Below are positions 63,483 to 64,000 of a stretch of DNA of 64,000 bases, in pieces. The stretch's first letter is position 1. Every line of letters begins with the position of its first letter. Made by a program: the position numbers and the translations under genes. The stretch is from Flagellimonas myxillae (lineage in GTDB: Bacteria > Bacteroidota > Bacteroidia > Flavobacteriales > Flavobacteriaceae), in NCBI RefSeq assembly GCF_023502235.1, contig NZ_JAMFLY010000003.1:248001-312000 (forward strand), written 5' to 3'. The notes beneath the pieces are model-generated. The model made no database searches. It had not been told where the DNA came from and worked only from the letters and a program-made list of their open reading frames with translations.

Positions 63483-64000
63483 GACAATTCGGCTTTTAAG
63501 GCTTCAAAAAACTGGTCAATTTGTTTTGTATTGATGTTCAAGGCGGGCAGGAATCGCAATACAAATTTGTCCTTGGCTCCCCCAGTGAACACTTTTTGGT
63601 TGTAAATCATATTTTTTCTCAGGGAGGCGACTTCAAAATCAAATTCCAATCCTAACATCAGCCCCCTTCCCTTTACGTTTTTTACCTGTGGAATTTCTTG
63701 GGATTTATTCAGGAAATAGGCTCCCATATCCTTCGCATTTTGGGTTAAATTTTCCTGTTCCATAACTTCCAAAACGGCCAAAACAGCCGCACAGGCCAGA
63801 TGGTTGCCACCAAATGTGGTGCCCAGCATGCCGTAAGAAGCTTCAAATAATTGATGCACCAACACCCCGGCCACTGGAAAGCCGTTGCCCATCCCTTTGG
63901 CAATCGTAATAATGTCCGGCTGAATATCGTGATGCTGGAATGCAAAGAACTTTCCGCTCCGTCCAAAGCCACATTGCACTTCGTCTGCAATTAAAACCAC
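63479..64000 (-). CDS. argD: Acylornithine aminotransferase, partial (N terminus outside window)
   Basis: The last 173 residues of a class-III PLP aminotransferase. LIADEVQCGFGRSGKFFAF holds the cofactor aspartate, TIAKGMGNGFPVAG the Schiff-base lysine and GTTFGGNHLACAAVLAVLE the following conserved block. The context (proA, proB, argF', argB, argE, argH downstream) makes acetyl/succinyl-ornithine aminotransferase the natural call over other class-III enzymes. The reading is open to the window edge, so the true start is beyond 64000. Confidence 0.9.
   Translation of the reverse strand: MVLIADEVQCGFGRSGKFFAFQHHDIQPDIITIAKGMGNGFPVAGVLVHQLFEASYGMLGTTFGGNHLACAAVLAVLEVMEQENLTQNAKDMGAYFLNKSQEIPQVKNVKGRGLMLGLEFDFEVASLRKNMIYNQKVFTGGAKDKFVLRFLPALNINTKQIDQFFEALKAELS

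Noticed and set aside
1-64000. tRNA, rRNA or insertion-sequence genes
   Set aside because: No T-loop-like GGTTCGAATCC words in tRNA-like context, no rRNA stretches and no transposase-like products were seen on reading both strands.

Overview
The window looks like a chromosomal segment of a marine-type Flavobacteriaceae bacterium (Bacteroidota), possibly of the Muricauda/Allomuricauda group; the family call is firm and the genus is a guess. Reasons: a SusC/SusD pair, many short-signal lipoproteins with polar or acidic residues after the cysteine, genes without clear Shine-Dalgarno sequences, promoter-like TAnnTTTG elements, a mevalonate pathway with a GGGP-synthase-type prenyltransferase, and a Bacteroidota-style arg/pro cluster. 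No rRNA, tRNA, CRISPR array, transposase or phage gene was seen. Coding density is high, and convergent genes often end within 0-12 bases of each other.

Layout. 1-2 kb: iron-sulfur/redox cluster (end of a NifU-like gene, type 2 ferredoxin-NADP reductase, 2Fe-2S ferredoxin) with a four-helix-bundle gene lodged inside it. 2-10.7 kb: ABC exporter, TPM-domain protein, lipoprotein N-acylase, a 128-base tandem repeat, a small secreted protein, a PLP enzyme and a phosphoesterase. 10.8-18.2 kb: large GAF protein, an HD-PycTM membrane protein, and a 1233-residue lipoprotein joining a phosphoesterase, a kinase-like middle region and an outer-membrane barrel.

18.2-43.5 kb is the largest functional block, built around a LacI-type regulator. 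Leftward from it run SusC, SusD, an SSS symporter, three giant VCBS/FG-GAP-ASPIC lipoproteins, a PAP2/vanadium-haloperoxidase-like lipoprotein, a GyrI-like protein and a beta-propeller lipoprotein, the last six nearly all overlapping or abutting. Rightward run the regulator, a GH65 maltose-phosphorylase-type enzyme and a GH13 amylase. A LacI-type operator lies between SusC and lacI, and a wobble-asymmetric hairpin downstream of susD probably attenuates the rest of the leftward operon. I infer uptake and phosphorolysis of alpha-glucosides, coupled to an uncharacterised surface/periplasmic module.

43.5-49.5 kb: small membrane protein, GDPD lipoprotein, BaiN-like flavoprotein, glycerol facilitator and kinase, DUF1697 protein, TspO. 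49.6-53.6 kb: mevalonate/isoprenoid genes (mvaD, mevalonate kinase, UbiA-type prenyltransferase) with a nitrilase. 53.7-56.6 kb: pseudouridine synthase, amidohydrolase and an orphan membrane protein resembling the C-terminal helices of cytochrome oxidase subunit I. 56.6-64 kb: leftward arginine/proline operon argD-proA-proB-argF'-SDR-argB-argE-argH, with argD cut by the window end.
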